Assembly (NCBI GenBank): GCA_009602725.1
Contig: WELB01000275.1
Coordinates: 47,645 to 103,672, forward strand
DNA from: Spirogloea muscicola
Taxonomy: Eukaryota; Streptophyta; Zygnematophyceae; Spirogloeales; Spirogloeaceae
DNA: 56,028 nucleotides
Direction: 5' to 3'
Below, piece by piece: positions 12,501 through 42,721 of the stretch. Below the pieces are notes generated by a model. The model did not search any database, was not told the DNA's origin, and was given only the letters and a program-made list of their open reading frames with translations. Positions within the stretch are counted from its first letter, which is position 1, and each line of letters begins with the position of its first letter. A program made the translations under genes and the position numbers.

Positions 12501-14254
12501 ACAAATGCCTGCAGTGTCACAAACAGATGCTCAATGCGTCCAACGTGGATAACTTGTCAAACTTGATCTGTGCATTGATACTGGCCTGCACAAGTCTGTG
12601 CGAGCCAGGGCTCTGACTTGCAAATTTCTCAGCTCAAGCTGCGGACTTGAATAAAGAGTAGGCCAGAATGTTTAGGAACGGGCATCTCTGCGACTTGATG
12701 GAATTTCTTATGCAGGTCCAAATAGACACCACATCAAACGATGAGTAAGTAGACATCCTCACCATCTAAGTGGACACTCTCCAGAGGTTCTTGGAATCTG
12801 AATCGATGAAGCTCTTTCCAGGTGAAGGTCGTCTGAGGTGTTTTATCACCTTCCTACATAGACCACAAGTTGCTAATGTAAGCAACCTTGCCATCAGCAA
12901 TGCAATGCAAGACATTCTCAGGTGCTCTTCTAAGAGCCTGTGTAATGATCTACCATCCACACACTCAGCTGCATGTGGGCATCTGTGGGGGCAAATAACA
13001 GTGCTCACAGTATTGGAACAAGAAGGCTTGTGATCAGATACATCTTCGTCTTCACTGTCCTCTTCGGTGGAAGAAAAGTCATTATCTACCACGGTTGGTA
13101 AGTCAATCTCATCAGCAGTCACCTCATTCATGACATCGGAAGCCAAGGCCTCTCCCTGCAAGAGGCACAGCAACACATATTGGTACATGACACATGTCAT
13201 ATGCATACAAAGCATCTAAGGATAACCTGGCTATGCTGACTGGACTTAGTGTAGCCAATGCATCAACCTGCAATCCCATCTAGTTGCAGTTCCAAGCTAG
13301 AAGCTGGTGTGGCTATGGTGATACGGGATGCTGCAAACACAGGCAGCCTGCACGTCAGATAGATGGCTAACTACCGCCAGCATGCCGTCTTCCCACACAT
13401 TTTCTCCATCTTCTTGATTATCTTCGCCCTCCCCGTCTCCCAGCCATCTCAGTGACTCTGCGAGATTGTAGAGTAGTAGAAGTATTGCGTGGCCAAGATC
13501 CTACTCCAATAAAAGGGAGTCGGAGTCAGTCACATGTGACAAAATAGGAACTGGTTGTAGTCGTCACAACGTGTCAACTTCCACGTTTTCTTTACTGTTC
13601 TCATTGCAGCAGCTTGCAAGGTCCGCAAGCGAATGCACAGGCCTGGTTTGCAGTGGTCACGTCATAAAGTTTCAGTCACATACATTGCATGCAGCTCCTT
13701 TGCTGCACCATAGGAGCCTAGCCACCAGCTTCTGCAATCTTGAACTCTTGACAAATTGAGCGTCCAAGTCGAACCGCTGCTGAAGCCTGCAGCTTGGTAG
13801 TTTTATACCTCATCAGGCAATGTAGGATGCCACCTCAAGCAGCATTAGTAGGCAGTCACTTTATGAAGGAGCACAAGAGATGCGCGTGCGTCCAAAACGG
13901 CCAAAGTGAGTTCAGCGATACCTGCCTTTGGTACTTTTCCTCCACGTCCTTAGGCAAAAGATTTGGGAAGCTATGAAATCTGCACTTGTGCAGGCATTTG
14001 CTGAGAGCCACTGCGTAGTCCACGCTACCTGGCTGCAAATTCATAAGAATGACTCTAAGTAGAGTAGGCCAACTGCGTCCGTTGAGCACAAGCTGCTACC
14101 CTTCTGGATAGCGCACGGCTATGGCAAGCAGGACTACAGACCAGCTCAGCCGATCCTGACATCTTACCTGCTCACGAGCTAGTGTAGCGACAAGTTGGCC
14201 AAAGAGATGCCCGATGGCCTTCCTGCCTTGCAGGCCCCATTCAGACAGGGCCAT
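6583..14254 (-). CDS. gamma-tubulin complex component, GCP5-like (Spc97/Spc98 family)
   Basis: GCP4-6 proteins join GCP2/GCP3 in the gamma-tubulin ring complex that nucleates microtubules. Start is ATG at 14254. Supported exons include 14168-14254, 13922-14032, 13375-13500, 13009-13155 (acidic, Ser-rich), 11794-12081 and 9611 to about 10213. The start of 11794-12081 (VRHVLHMMQGLPSDIL) matches the conserved N-terminal GRIP1 entry. The conserved MQPMVTYLHAWLYKGVL (about 10680-10800) and PSFLKPYAQKILYSGTSLRF motifs are typical GRIP1. Further left are FMKDWRLCEELSLLRSLYLL (near 9260), DHIRLSYKV (near 8450), VMVFLMKVKRAKYALSQVRR (near 7990) and LLLLEDAFDKGVTFMLRV (near 6830), the GRIP2 gamma-tubulin-binding half. 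The stop TGA is at 6583-6585 after HLADLLTGLNFNNYY. Exons between 12081 and 13009 and several small ones are not placed. GCP5 rather than GCP6 is my reading of the N-terminal half. It diverges from a coiled-coil gene. Confidence 0.87.
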
Positions 14255-14579
14255 AGTAACGACGGCGTCAATCCGGCCTACGTTGCGCAACGCAGCCGCG
14301 GCGAGGAGCACCCAGAGGCGCGTGGCGGGGGATGGTGGCGCGGCTCTGGCGCTGGCCGCTGGGCGAGGCTCCGCTCACACGGAGCTCCAATTTTCCCGCC
14401 CCTGCAGCAGCGAAGTTGACGGCGACGGAAGAAGCCAGAATGGCTTCGTCGCCGTATCGACGTTTCGTCGGCCCCACTCAGCCCAAATAGCCGTTGCAGG
14501 CCCCACCGGCGCGGCGCCCCCCTCCCTGGTGAGCTCTTCAGCCAGCGCTCCCCTCTCTCGGCGGCGCAGCACACCGGCC
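14255..14579. promoter_or_regulatory. divergent promoter between GCP5 and the coiled-coil gene
   Basis: The 325 bp between the two ATGs grow steadily GC-rich towards the plus-strand gene. A frame upstream of the plus-strand start is open through this interval, so a longer N-terminus is possible. However, an ATG at 14214 would overlap the first GCP5 exon in antisense, and the ATG at 14580 has the better context (GGCCATGGCG). No TATA box is obvious. Confidence 0.5.
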
Positions 14580-16262
14580 ATGGCGTCGCCGGCGCCCGCG
14601 CCGCGACCGCCGCCCGCCGCGCGGCGGAGGAGCGGCATGCCTAGCTACAGGGCAGCGGCGGCGGCGGTGGCCGCGGAGCCTCCGGCGGCTGGGGCGGCGA
14701 TCGCGACGACGGTGGAGCCACCGGCTAGCCTGCCCAGCCGTGGCGACGGCGACGGCCACCGGGACAGAAGCGAGGAAGGTCGCACGGGGATCGCTGGCGA
14801 CGGGCCTCCGCCAGCGACGCGCCTCAAGGGCCGCCGCCGCACCCTGGCGGAGGTTCCCTCTGCGTCGTCGTTTGCCTTTGGCTGTGGAACGCCACCTGGC
14901 CGGGAGGTGCAGCCACCACCGACAGGCTACGTGAAGCCCGCGGCCGTGCAAGGGCGCGTTCGCAGCTACGCGGAGGTCAAGCGTAGCGAGGAAGCCCTCC
15001 TGCAGCAGGCTGCAGAGCTCAGCAGGCAGGTGCAGGAGCTGCAGGGAGCACTCGCCAGAGAGAAGCAGGAGGCTGCCGACGAGGCACCAAAGGTATTGGC
15101 CATTCTGCAGTCAACTGCTTTCTAGCTCTCCCACATGCGACTGCTTGCAACGTAGACGGCCCTGAGGTTCAGGTGGAGATGAGTACCATGATCCCTTGCT
15201 GCCTCCAGTAGCTTCCAAGCTCTTATGCAGCCCAATTACACAGTGGGGATGTGCCAGCTCTTTATGCAGCTGGAATGTGCCGAGAGAATCCATGTCCTTG
15301 CTTGTGATGACAAGGTCATGTATTTCATGTTTAGGACGACTTTAAGGCCAGCTACGCAGGTGTGATCTGTGAGAGGGCTAGGAAAGCTCCTTGCGAGGCT
15401 ATGGAAGCACTGGTTTGTGCATGTGCCAGTTGGTGGCTCTACACGAGGAGCTCGTAGAGTTGCGTGCTCTTACGCAAGAGCAAGCCATTGAGGTCCAGAC
15501 CACCAAAAGGACGCTAAACGAGCTGCAAGGGCAGCATGCGAAGCAGTCCGAGGCCCACGAACAAGCCTTGCACGAGGTTGATCAGGTGAGCAATTCTGTT
15601 GTCATCAAGGTTGAGTGGTCTGATGATTGCAGGTCAAAGAGGCATGCGCTTACAGACCCAAGAATAAGGTTGACCATTGATGAGCATGCTAAGAAGAAGC
15701 AGTGTCTACATATGCATGCCTGCCGGCCTGCCTTTAAAGAGGAGCTTAATGCATATTTCAATGCAAGGGGTTGTTGTGCAGCTCAAGTCTGAGCAGGACT
15801 TGCTGAAAGAAGCAGCTAGATCAGCCCACAGGCGTATAGCTGCTCTAACAGAAACAATTGAGCAGCACGTGGGAGAGGATGCAGATGTAGCGGCTCAGAT
15901 GGAGGTACGTCTCTGCATGTATGATGTGGTGAAGGTGACAGTGACTGCAAATGGGCACAAAATGTACAGATTACATTGTAGTAGAGCACTACTCAAAGCT
16001 AACAATGTCGTAGGGAAGAACTGTGACAGGGAAGCACTGTGACTGTCTTATTGGCTGTGCTTGACTTTTTGCCATGTATCAGTACTCAATATTGGAGGTT
16101 GAAGAGAGACTACAGGAGCAGCAGGACTTTGCAGCAAGATTGGAGGCACTTCATGCAGAAGCTGACGAGGAGCACAGAGCTCTGCGCTTAAGAATGCAGA
16201 AGGCACTTCAGCATGCTGAGCGACTCGAGATCTGCACGCCAGTATCAACAATGTGTTGCTGA
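14580..16262 (+). CDS. unrecognised protein with basic disordered head and coiled-coil tail
   Basis: Four exons (14580-15092, 15430-15585, 15782-15904, 16083-16262), all joining in phase 0, give 323 residues. I do not recognise the family. Residues 1-130 are rich in Ala, Pro, Gly and Arg and look disordered. From about 135 to the end the sequence is Leu/Glu/Gln-rich with heptad-like spacing, for example RQVQELQGALAREKQEA, LVELRALTQEQAIEVQ and LEVEERLQEQQDFAARLEA, so a long coiled coil is likely. No enzyme motif, signal peptide or membrane segment is visible. The last exon ends at TGA 16260-16262 after a short, less helical tail, and another 3' exon cannot be excluded. It shares a promoter region with the GCP5-like gene, so a microtubule or basal-body role is a guess from position only. 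Confidence 0.7.
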
Positions 16263-16916
16263 TATCAGCAACTTGCTTTGATCGCCGTTGGCAGAGTAGC
16301 AGCTAGCTAAGAATGATCACAGCAATGATCCTGCTTGCATGTAAGCGTACAACCACAGAGGGCATTCAATTGATAGCATTGCAACCACACCTTGACGCAC
16401 AATGCTTTGTTAATAAGTTGTTCTACCTAGCTCAATGCTTTCCCCTATCAGAAAGTAGCTGAGGACCAGGGGAGTCTTGACCCCATAAGATTGTATCTGG
16501 CACATACTAGATTCTATGTTTGCAGATGTCATGATGGGAAGTCCTCTTCCTGCTAAGAAAATGGCTCATTGAGGACGTCCACTGGTTGGAGTCGTTCAAT
16601 AGTCCAAGCTGTCCTACACCAGCAAACATGTCAATATCTGTTTGTCAATAAGAAGTATATGATGACCTTATAACCTGCGAAAGGTCTCCTCACATGGTCA
16701 GCTTCATCTGTCTCAGTTTGCACATACCTCAAGTATAGACCTTATGACCAGATCGGGTGTCACAGGCCGTAATTACGTGGAATGACAATCTTTGACATTA
16801 CCGAGTCTGCGCACCTACACTGCACAAGGGGTGCTCTGAGAAAGCAATGTGCACCAATCAATTTCTGATCAGTGACTACAGCAGTTGCTGGTGTCGACTA
16901 CCTTGTGCTCGGTTGT
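16263..16916. other. convergent intergenic interval
   Basis: This is 654 bp between the 3' ends of the coiled-coil gene and the ABHD17-like gene. I see no conserved frame, RNA gene or repeat copy. Two 3' UTRs are expected here. Confidence 0.45.
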
Positions 16917-18750
16917 TTATTGTGTTGCTCCAGGCGAGGGGGGACACCGCTGCTCAAGGTGACGAATGTACTGCTGTAGATGGTTGAGAAATGCAGGGAA
17001 GCACTCCAGGTCGCAATGGTGACCACCTTCTATCCAAAGTGGTTCGTACGGGTGCTTACAGAGTTCATGAAGTTGCCTGCCATGCATGACATTCACTACT
17101 TCGTCGGCAGTGCCCTGAAAGAGCAGGAGACAACTAGAAGCGCATACACATAAGAGTGGTGCTTCGAGGAGATACTTGAACCTTCGCGCAACCAGGTATC
17201 CTAGAAAAGGGGACTGGACGTGATGCGTGACATGAGGCAATGATAGCAAACATTCTGAAGCCAAATTTGCTGTCTGCGATGAGATACAAGGAGAGAATTC
17301 TTACGTGCATCACCAAGACAGGGCAAGTGATCTGTCCAATTTTCTCCACATTCTGTGCATTTCCAGAAGAAGCATTTAGCAACGGGCTATTATGCTTTGC
17401 TAAGCTCTGCTAATGATAAAGAGGTTATCAGCAACAAATGATTGAATATACTTTCTCCGTAGTTGAGGCACAGATGAAGAAAGCGAGCCCATGCTTGAAG
17501 CCTAGGCTTGTCATGTATTGTGAATGCATGCTGCTGTGAGTGGGCTCAAAAGCACAAGACGCTTCCTTTGCTGCAAGAATCTTACCTTGTAGATGTCAAA
17601 CCAAAAGGTCCGCTTGACTTCGTAAAGAACACGTACGCCAGAGAGGATGGGGCAATGCAGGACCACACCACGGAGTTGCTGACCTTTGAGTGCCAACTTG
17701 GCTGCAAGATCAACTGTCGGGCCGCTGCCCACGGACTGGCCATAGAGCACAATATCCTCGCTCCTCACATTATGATCATTGCGAAGAGAATCATACGCTG
17801 CTCTGATGTCTGAGTATGTATTCAACTCGCTTGGCTGGATCCAAATGCAAGTCACACTTTCTTGTCAAGCGCCAACATGCATCACCTAAGTCACACACTA
17901 AAGCTCGGCTTGCTAACAGTGGCATGCGCCCTTTACATGACAGTATCATTGCGCCTACTTCTGAGCAGCCTACAATTCGAGCTGTGATTAACTATTGAGC
18001 CAGTTTTCCGGCAGCATGACGCAAGATGATACATGAATAACTGCAACTGTTAACATGTTAAAATGCATGCAATGGACAGACAACCAACTTAAGGCCTTGT
18101 TGACGTGAGTAAGGAGCTTGAGATCAGAGCCGCTGAGGGAGAGCTTACTGTGCCTGTAGACGCACCATATCCTGAGTAGTCATACCTGTGCGTAGGAAGT
18201 GTATGAGAAATGGGCAGCAGACATGTCAGGTTTCAATTGTCTACTTGTTAAGTCCAACAATTAAAAGCCAAAGCAGCAAAGCTCCAACAATTAAGGTCAT
18301 CAACCTGCTAAGTCAAGCTGCATTGACTTTGGCACTTGTCAGCATTGGTCTCAGGTTGTTATATTTTCGTTAATCCAGCACCAAGCGTTGAGGAAGAGCA
18401 TGTGCTGTACTACTACGAGTTGACCAAGAAAGCAGCACCATTGCTCACCCCAAAATATTGACGCCAAGGCGGCTGCTGAGCGCTACGAACAGGTCGTGCA
18501 TCTGTCCCAAGTCCACGGCGTTTCCGTAGGAGTACAGGACCGTAAGCTTGGCCCCGTGCTTGGAGACCCAGACCGCCACGATCTCCTGCCGGCGGCTGGT
18601 TTGGAGGCAGCGCAGCTCAACTGTCGGCCGAGCAGGGATCTCTGCTGAGGATACCCGGCCGGTGGCCGCGTCCTTGACGAGTGTGTAGGTGGGAGGCGTC
18701 GGTGGGAAGAAGGCGAAGCGGTTAGCAATCGTGGACGTCACGCCCCCCAT
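16917..18750 (-). CDS. alpha/beta hydrolase of the ABHD17 (FAM108) family
   Basis: Animal ABHD17 proteins are thioesterases that depalmitoylate membrane proteins. Plants and algae carry close homologues of less certain substrate. Five exons (18449-18750, 18149-18185, 17586-17834, 17305-17352, 16917-17114) keep frame for 277 residues. The N-terminus MGGVTSTIANRFAFFPPTPP matches the family. Gly2 followed by Ser at position 6 suits N-myristoylation, while the Cys cluster of the animal proteins is absent. The nucleophile elbow GQSVGSG puts Ser near residue 147. Asp is in GTADEVV (about 216) and His in EGGHHCDLE (about 245), completing the triad. DYSGYGASTG and FWFDIYK are also family hallmarks. 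Length is normal (280-320). The 5' end lies in a GC-rich island that merges into the repeat block upstream. Family assignment is firm; depalmitoylase activity is inferred. Confidence 0.94.
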
Positions 18751-19012
18751 CAGGGTAGCCAGCCAGCGGCGCTGGCGTCGAGCGGCCTCCCGCGTCTGCC
18801 ACAGCGGCGGCCGGTGCAGCTCGCGGGAGGGCCGGGCGCTGGATCACGGACACCGTGCCGCGAGCCGCCGCCGCCGCCGCCGCCGCGGCGTCCAGCTCCG
18901 GGCCATGCTCCCGCAGCCTCGGCGGCTGCGGCGGCGAGCGCGGCGCGGCTCTCGGCGCCCCCGGCGGATTAACTGGTGGGTACGGCCGTCTCGGTGTGGT
19001 TGACAGCTTCGT
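18751..19012. promoter_or_regulatory. GC-rich upstream region of the ABHD17-like gene
   Basis: This 260-bp interval upstream of the minus-strand ABHD17 start is strongly GC-rich, with GCC/CGC runs at 18855-18895. It probably contains the promoter and 5' UTR. Short open frames on both strands are low-complexity Arg/Ala text and I do not call them genes. At about 18980 it grades into dispersed repeat. Confidence 0.4.
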
Positions 19013-19386
19013 TCATTCGGCTCCTCTTGACCTTGTCCATTCCTTTTGGGCTGGCTTCTCCCAGCCACCAGTCAATTCGGCCGCGCTTTTCTTCGTTCTC
19101 TTCGTTCTCCCGCCCCACTCCACTGCCCCTTCTCTTCGTGAATTCTTTGTGAATTCTTTTTGGGCTGGCTTGTCGCAGCCCTTGCCCCCATTGGGAGTGC
19201 CACTTCTTCTCTTCTCTTCTCTTACTGGGCGAGCTTTTTCTCTTCTCTTACTGGGCGAGCACATTCTTCTCTTACTGTTTATTATGTAGCATTGTTTAGT
19301 CTGCACTCGACTCTGCCTGAACAATGTATTGGCTTGAATTGGCCTCCCTTTCAATTCATGCGCCCCGCGCGCCTTCTCTCTCTTAC
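19013..19386 (+). repeat. dispersed repeat copy A with two hairpins and the TTGGCTTGAATTGG end
   Basis: This copy contains two hairpins of the form GGGCTGGC-loop-CAGCC(C), at 19048-19066 and 19162-19181. The second is followed by the recurring text ttgcccccattgggagtgcc. A small CTTCTC/ctgggcgagc tandem lies near 19200-19270. It ends with tgcctgaacaatgtattggc followed by cttgaattggcctccctttc and gcgccccgcgcgcc (19313-19372). The same end block recurs at 19566-19690 (inverted), 21720-21850 and 55690-55770 (inverted). No protein is recognised. The family is unclassified. Confidence 0.75.
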
Positions 19387-19565
19387 TGCAGATAGACCAG
19401 AAGACGATTTTTAGAATTGTCACGCCACTGCCTTGCTTGGGGCGAGCCTTCTTCTTTTGGAGGGACTGGGGTGAGCGGCGGGCGACAACTGCAGCGGCGA
19501 GGGCGGCGCCACTGGCGCCCTCGGGCGGAAGTACTGGTGGGTACGGCCGTCTCGATGGGGGGGAA

Positions 19566-20105
19566 GGGCGCGCGGTGCGCATGAAATTGAAAGGGAGGCT
19601 TATTCAAGCCAATACATTGTTCAAAGCAGAGGCTAGTGCAAACTAAACAAGGCTACATGATGTGGAGACCTAAACTAAGGTGCCTAAGGTGACACTAGTA
19701 TCCACGGGAGAGCACAAACAAATCTGACAAGCTAACTTGGGGAGCTGGAGCGCCACCACGAGAGCCGGAGGCCTGACTTAGAGCACGCCCTGCACGTTGA
19801 TGAATAGTAGCCAATGCTTGCGAGCGCTGCAAACTAAGCGAGAGCCGCATTCTATTATATGCAACTAAGGCCTGCGGAATGCTGGAGTGGCCCAAGCTGC
19901 CCCCCCGACTTCGACGACGCATCAACCAGCCGGGCCAGATGCTGGAGCAGGGAGGACCATTTTGCGCCGTAGCCTCCGTAGATATCCATGGCACACGGAT
20001 AAAGATGGTTCCCTCGAGGATGGTCCTCGATTTGGTCGGAAGTCTCTCCCCCCACGCGTTGCATCTGCGTGCCTGTCGCGCCCTGGCTGCAGCCTCTGGC
20101 TTCAT
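19566..20105 (-). repeat. dispersed repeat copy B: open frame plus conserved 3' tail
   Basis: Reading on the minus strand, an ATG-initiated frame at 20105-19695 encodes 136 residues. It contains MRLSLSLQR and ends PQVSLSDLFVLSRGY-stop. It is followed by about 130 bp ending in the same tail block as copy A, here inverted. The MRLSxSLQ motif and the RGY-stop end recur in copies C and D and at 44178 and 52400. I do not recognise the protein and find no reverse-transcriptase or transposase motif. It is best viewed as part of an unclassified, probably old, mobile element family. Whether any copy is whole cannot be judged from this window. Confidence 0.55.
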
Positions 20106-20214
20106 GCACCGCCCGCGGCTGCTGATATTAAAGAATCGGCTGTGAAATGCCAGCCAGATGCATACAGGTGTTCATGACGGAGCCAAAGGCTAGGCAGACA
20201 GGGCGCCCTCAATA

Positions 20215-20780
20215 ACCCCGTGGCAGCAGGGGAAAGTCAGATGAGCTGAAGGGAAGTGCTCACCCATCGAGGAGCTGGGAACGGCCAGCCCAAACAACAA
20301 TCAACAAGATGCATCAGGCTCGCTCGCGCAGGTGTATCGCATGCGCCTGTCCGTCTCGCTGCAGAGGTTACTGACTGAGTCGTACTCGGACTTGCTGCTG
20401 CTCACCCGTGGGTACTGAGCTTTCCTTTGCGTCGTCTCGTGTCTAGCTGTGTAGCTTTTCTTTTCGGCACCTTTTGTCAGGGGGGAATTGTTTTCCGGCA
20501 GCTAGTCTATCAAGAATGAGCTCGCCCATAGAAAAGAAAGGCTGGCAGCTAGTCTATCGGATTCGAGGCTCCTCACTCAATTTGGCTCTTTGGATTTTGT
20601 CCCTTCTTTTAGGGCTGGCCTCTGCCAGCCCGTTCTTCTCTATGGGCGCGCAACATATTCACTCGTCGCTACTGAGTGGTCCATCCAACACCCGTTCTGA
20701 CATAGCGCTCTAGGCCCCTCCGTCATTTGGCCCCTTCGAAGCTTTGTCAATTCGGGCTGGCTTTTCACAGCCCTTACCCA
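20215..20780 (+). repeat. dispersed repeat copy C: MRLSVSLQ...LTRGY frame end plus hairpins
   Basis: A frame open from about 20236 reads through QVYRMRLSVSLQR and ends SDLLLLTRGY-stop (TGA 20416-20418). Downstream come gtcgtctcgtgtctagctgtg, two hairpins (20612-20631 and 20754-20773) and the recurring spacer ccccttcgaa...tttgtcaattc before the second hairpin. The 20390-20455 part closely resembles 52370-52450, and 20690-20780 resembles 43650-43770. It is the same unclassified family as copy B, on the opposite strand. Confidence 0.6.
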
Positions 20781-20989
20781 CATTGGGAAAGCCACTTCTC
20801 ACAGCCACCGCGCTCTCCTGGAAGCGTCCTTCTTGTGGCTTGGAGGCTTGCGAACTGCTGCCCATGACCTGCCCGCTCCACTCCGGGGCTGTCTGCCTCG
20901 AAACCCTGTTGACTAGCCGCAGGCCAGAGAAACTAGTCTCCGGGTAGCAGGTCCCTGGCCAGAGCTGCAGCCAAAGCACGACCGGCCGG

Positions 20990-21345
20990 ACCTGAAGGCC
21001 GGACATGCAGCTGCAAATGCCGCTCGTGGCAAAGCGGCCAAGTACGCGGACCACCCAGAAGGGAACGAGTTCGTCCCACTGGCCGTCGATGTGGACGAAG
21101 CTTCTGGGTCTCAGTGGCTGTACCTTTTGGCCCGGCTTGCGGGACGCACTGTGTCCCGCATGCGAGGTGAGCAGATCGAATTCAATGCCGTTGGCACACT
21201 CGCTCAGGACTTTCACATGCGCCTGTCCATATCACTCCAGGGGTCCATGGCCCACGCCTTGCATCTGCGCGCTGGCCGTGCTCTAGCTGCAGTCTCTGGC
21301 TTTCGTCAGGGGGACTGCTTTCCGCTTGCTGGTCTTTTTTGATTT
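20990..21345 (+). repeat. dispersed repeat copy D: MRLSISLQ module
   Basis: An open frame includes WLYLLARLAGRTVS, then DFHMRLSISLQGS and LHLRAGRALAAVSGF. It is clearly related to copy B (AGRALSQASGS) and to text at 20065-20110 (RALAAASGF). The DNA after it (gtcagggggactgctttccg, 21305-21324) matches 20474-20505 in copy C. The protein family is unknown to me. It is a repeat-family fragment, not a host gene. Confidence 0.55.
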
Positions 21346-21419
21346 GCCATTCCTCAGTAGAGGTCACTAATTAATTATCCTACTGGGACAGCTTAGGGAA
21401 AGGGCTTTTTGGCCCCTTC

Positions 21420-22203
21420 GGACTTACTTTACTGTATTCGGGCTAGCTGTTCACAGCCCTTGCCCCCTTTGACAAGAGCCACTTCATACCCCCTTTGGAA
21501 GTCTTCTGACTTGCAGCTGCTAGCTAGAGGTCACTAAGTGATCATCCTTAGTGGTACTTGTTTAGTAGTGTAGTTTAGCGCCATTTGGCTGGCCTTTCAC
21601 CAGCCACTGCCTTATATTGGACGAGCTGTTTCCTTCCGGCCCCTTCAAATCCTGTCCATTCCTTTGGGCTGGCTCTCAACAGCCTTCGCCCCCTTTGTCA
21701 CCTTAGGCACCTTAGTTCAGGTCTCCGTATTATGTAGCCTTGTTTAGTATGCACTAGACTCTGCCTGAACAATGAATTGGGTTGAAATTGGCCTCCCTTT
21801 CATTTCATGGGTTAAAATTGGCCTCTCTTTCATTTCATGCGCTCCGCGCGCCTTCTCTCTTGGAAGAGCAGAGGGTTTAGGGAAGAGGGATGGTTAGTAG
21901 CTGCTTTGCTTTTTCTTGTGTGCTTGTCATTTCTGCTGCTTCGCCTGGCCTAAACCCTAAACCCCCCTCTTCTTGTACTCTGTTCATTCTTTTTTGGGCT
22001 GGCTGTTCCAGCCCATATTCTCAATGGGCGAGCCCTTCTTCTGAAGAGCAGAATAAAGACGCTTCCAGGAGGGGGCGGTGGCTGGGAGAGGCCAGCCCGG
22101 AAATAAGAATTGACAAAGTTCGAAGAGCCCCTCTCTTTTTGGAGGAGCTATTCTGTGAAGAGCTATTTCTATGGGCGCGCTCTTTCTTTCTTTCTATTCT
22201 GTG
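21420..22203 (+). repeat. dispersed repeat cluster E: nested hairpins and tail blocks
   Basis: Five hairpin copies occur here: 21440-21459, about 21589-21607, about 21667-21685, 21996-22014, and one near 22080-22098 in the opposite orientation. The tail block lies at 21720-21850 and is itself partly duplicated (attggcctccctttcatttc, then attggcctctctttcatttc). A short telomere-like stretch sits at 21949-21966. Multiple orientations and partial duplications suggest nested insertions and rearrangement. Confidence 0.65.
21949..21966. repeat. short telomere-type repeat (CCCTAAA)
   Basis: The text cctaaaccctaaaccccc holds two copies of the plant/algal telomere unit on the C-rich strand. A single ggtttaggg lies nearby at about 21872-21880. 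Length is too short to mean a telomere. It may be an interstitial relic or part of the surrounding repeat. Confidence 0.5.
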
Positions 22204-22695
22204 ACGAGCTTACAACCGACGAGGGAGGGGCAAAACGAGTGAGTGGCTCTTCCAAATAGAGTGAGTCGAGCCAGAACAAAGGCAACAACGCGGCGGCACC
22301 CACCCTCCAGCCAACGGGAGCGCTGCCACACCTCGGCCGCATGCATGGCCTCGAATCAGGCCCAACGTGGGACGGCGAACTGGGCCGGGCCGCCGCCTCC
22401 GTGGCGGACAACCTCTTCCTGCCGTCTCGAGAACGGCGGCTGGCAGCGCCCTTCGCAAGGGTCGTCTCAAGAGTCGACGGAGGGCGTCCCAGCGGCAGGG
22501 CGGAATGTCACCTCAGCAGGGGACCCCGCAGGAAGGCCGCGGCGCTCATGACGCGCGGACCGCGCCGCGGCGCGCCCCCGCGCGGCGCCCCCGCGCCAAG
22601 CCGCCGCCGATGCGCCGTGGGCTCGGTCCCACCGTGCTGCTCCTAGCCTTTCCTGCCACTGCGCCAGCTGCTCGACGCTGGCATCAGCTACGGTG
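22204..22695. promoter_or_regulatory. GC-rich upstream region of the VPS13-like gene
   Basis: After the repeat cluster a GC-rich island (about 22280-22650) runs up to the VPS13 start codon. Several overlapping open frames on both strands are arginine- and proline-rich and mutually exclusive, the usual sign of GC-rich non-coding DNA. It presumably contains the promoter and 5' UTR of the VPS13-like gene. I see no TATA box. Confidence 0.4.

Positions 22696-42721
<20,026 letters not shown>

Noticed and set aside
12770-13033. Plus-strand frame of 87 residues inside the GCP5 region
   Set aside because: It partly overlaps the in-phase GCP5 exon 13009-13155 on the other strand and has no recognisable motif. 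Probably intron and antisense.
14214-14579. Longer N-terminus for the coiled-coil protein from an ATG at 14214
   Set aside because: It would overlap the first GCP5 exon in antisense and adds only Arg/Pro-rich text. The ATG at 14580 has the better context.
19013-19582. Minus-strand 189-residue frame across the repeat
   Set aside because: Lys/Arg-rich reading of the repeat's pyrimidine-rich strand. It contains hairpins and tail blocks rather than protein motifs.
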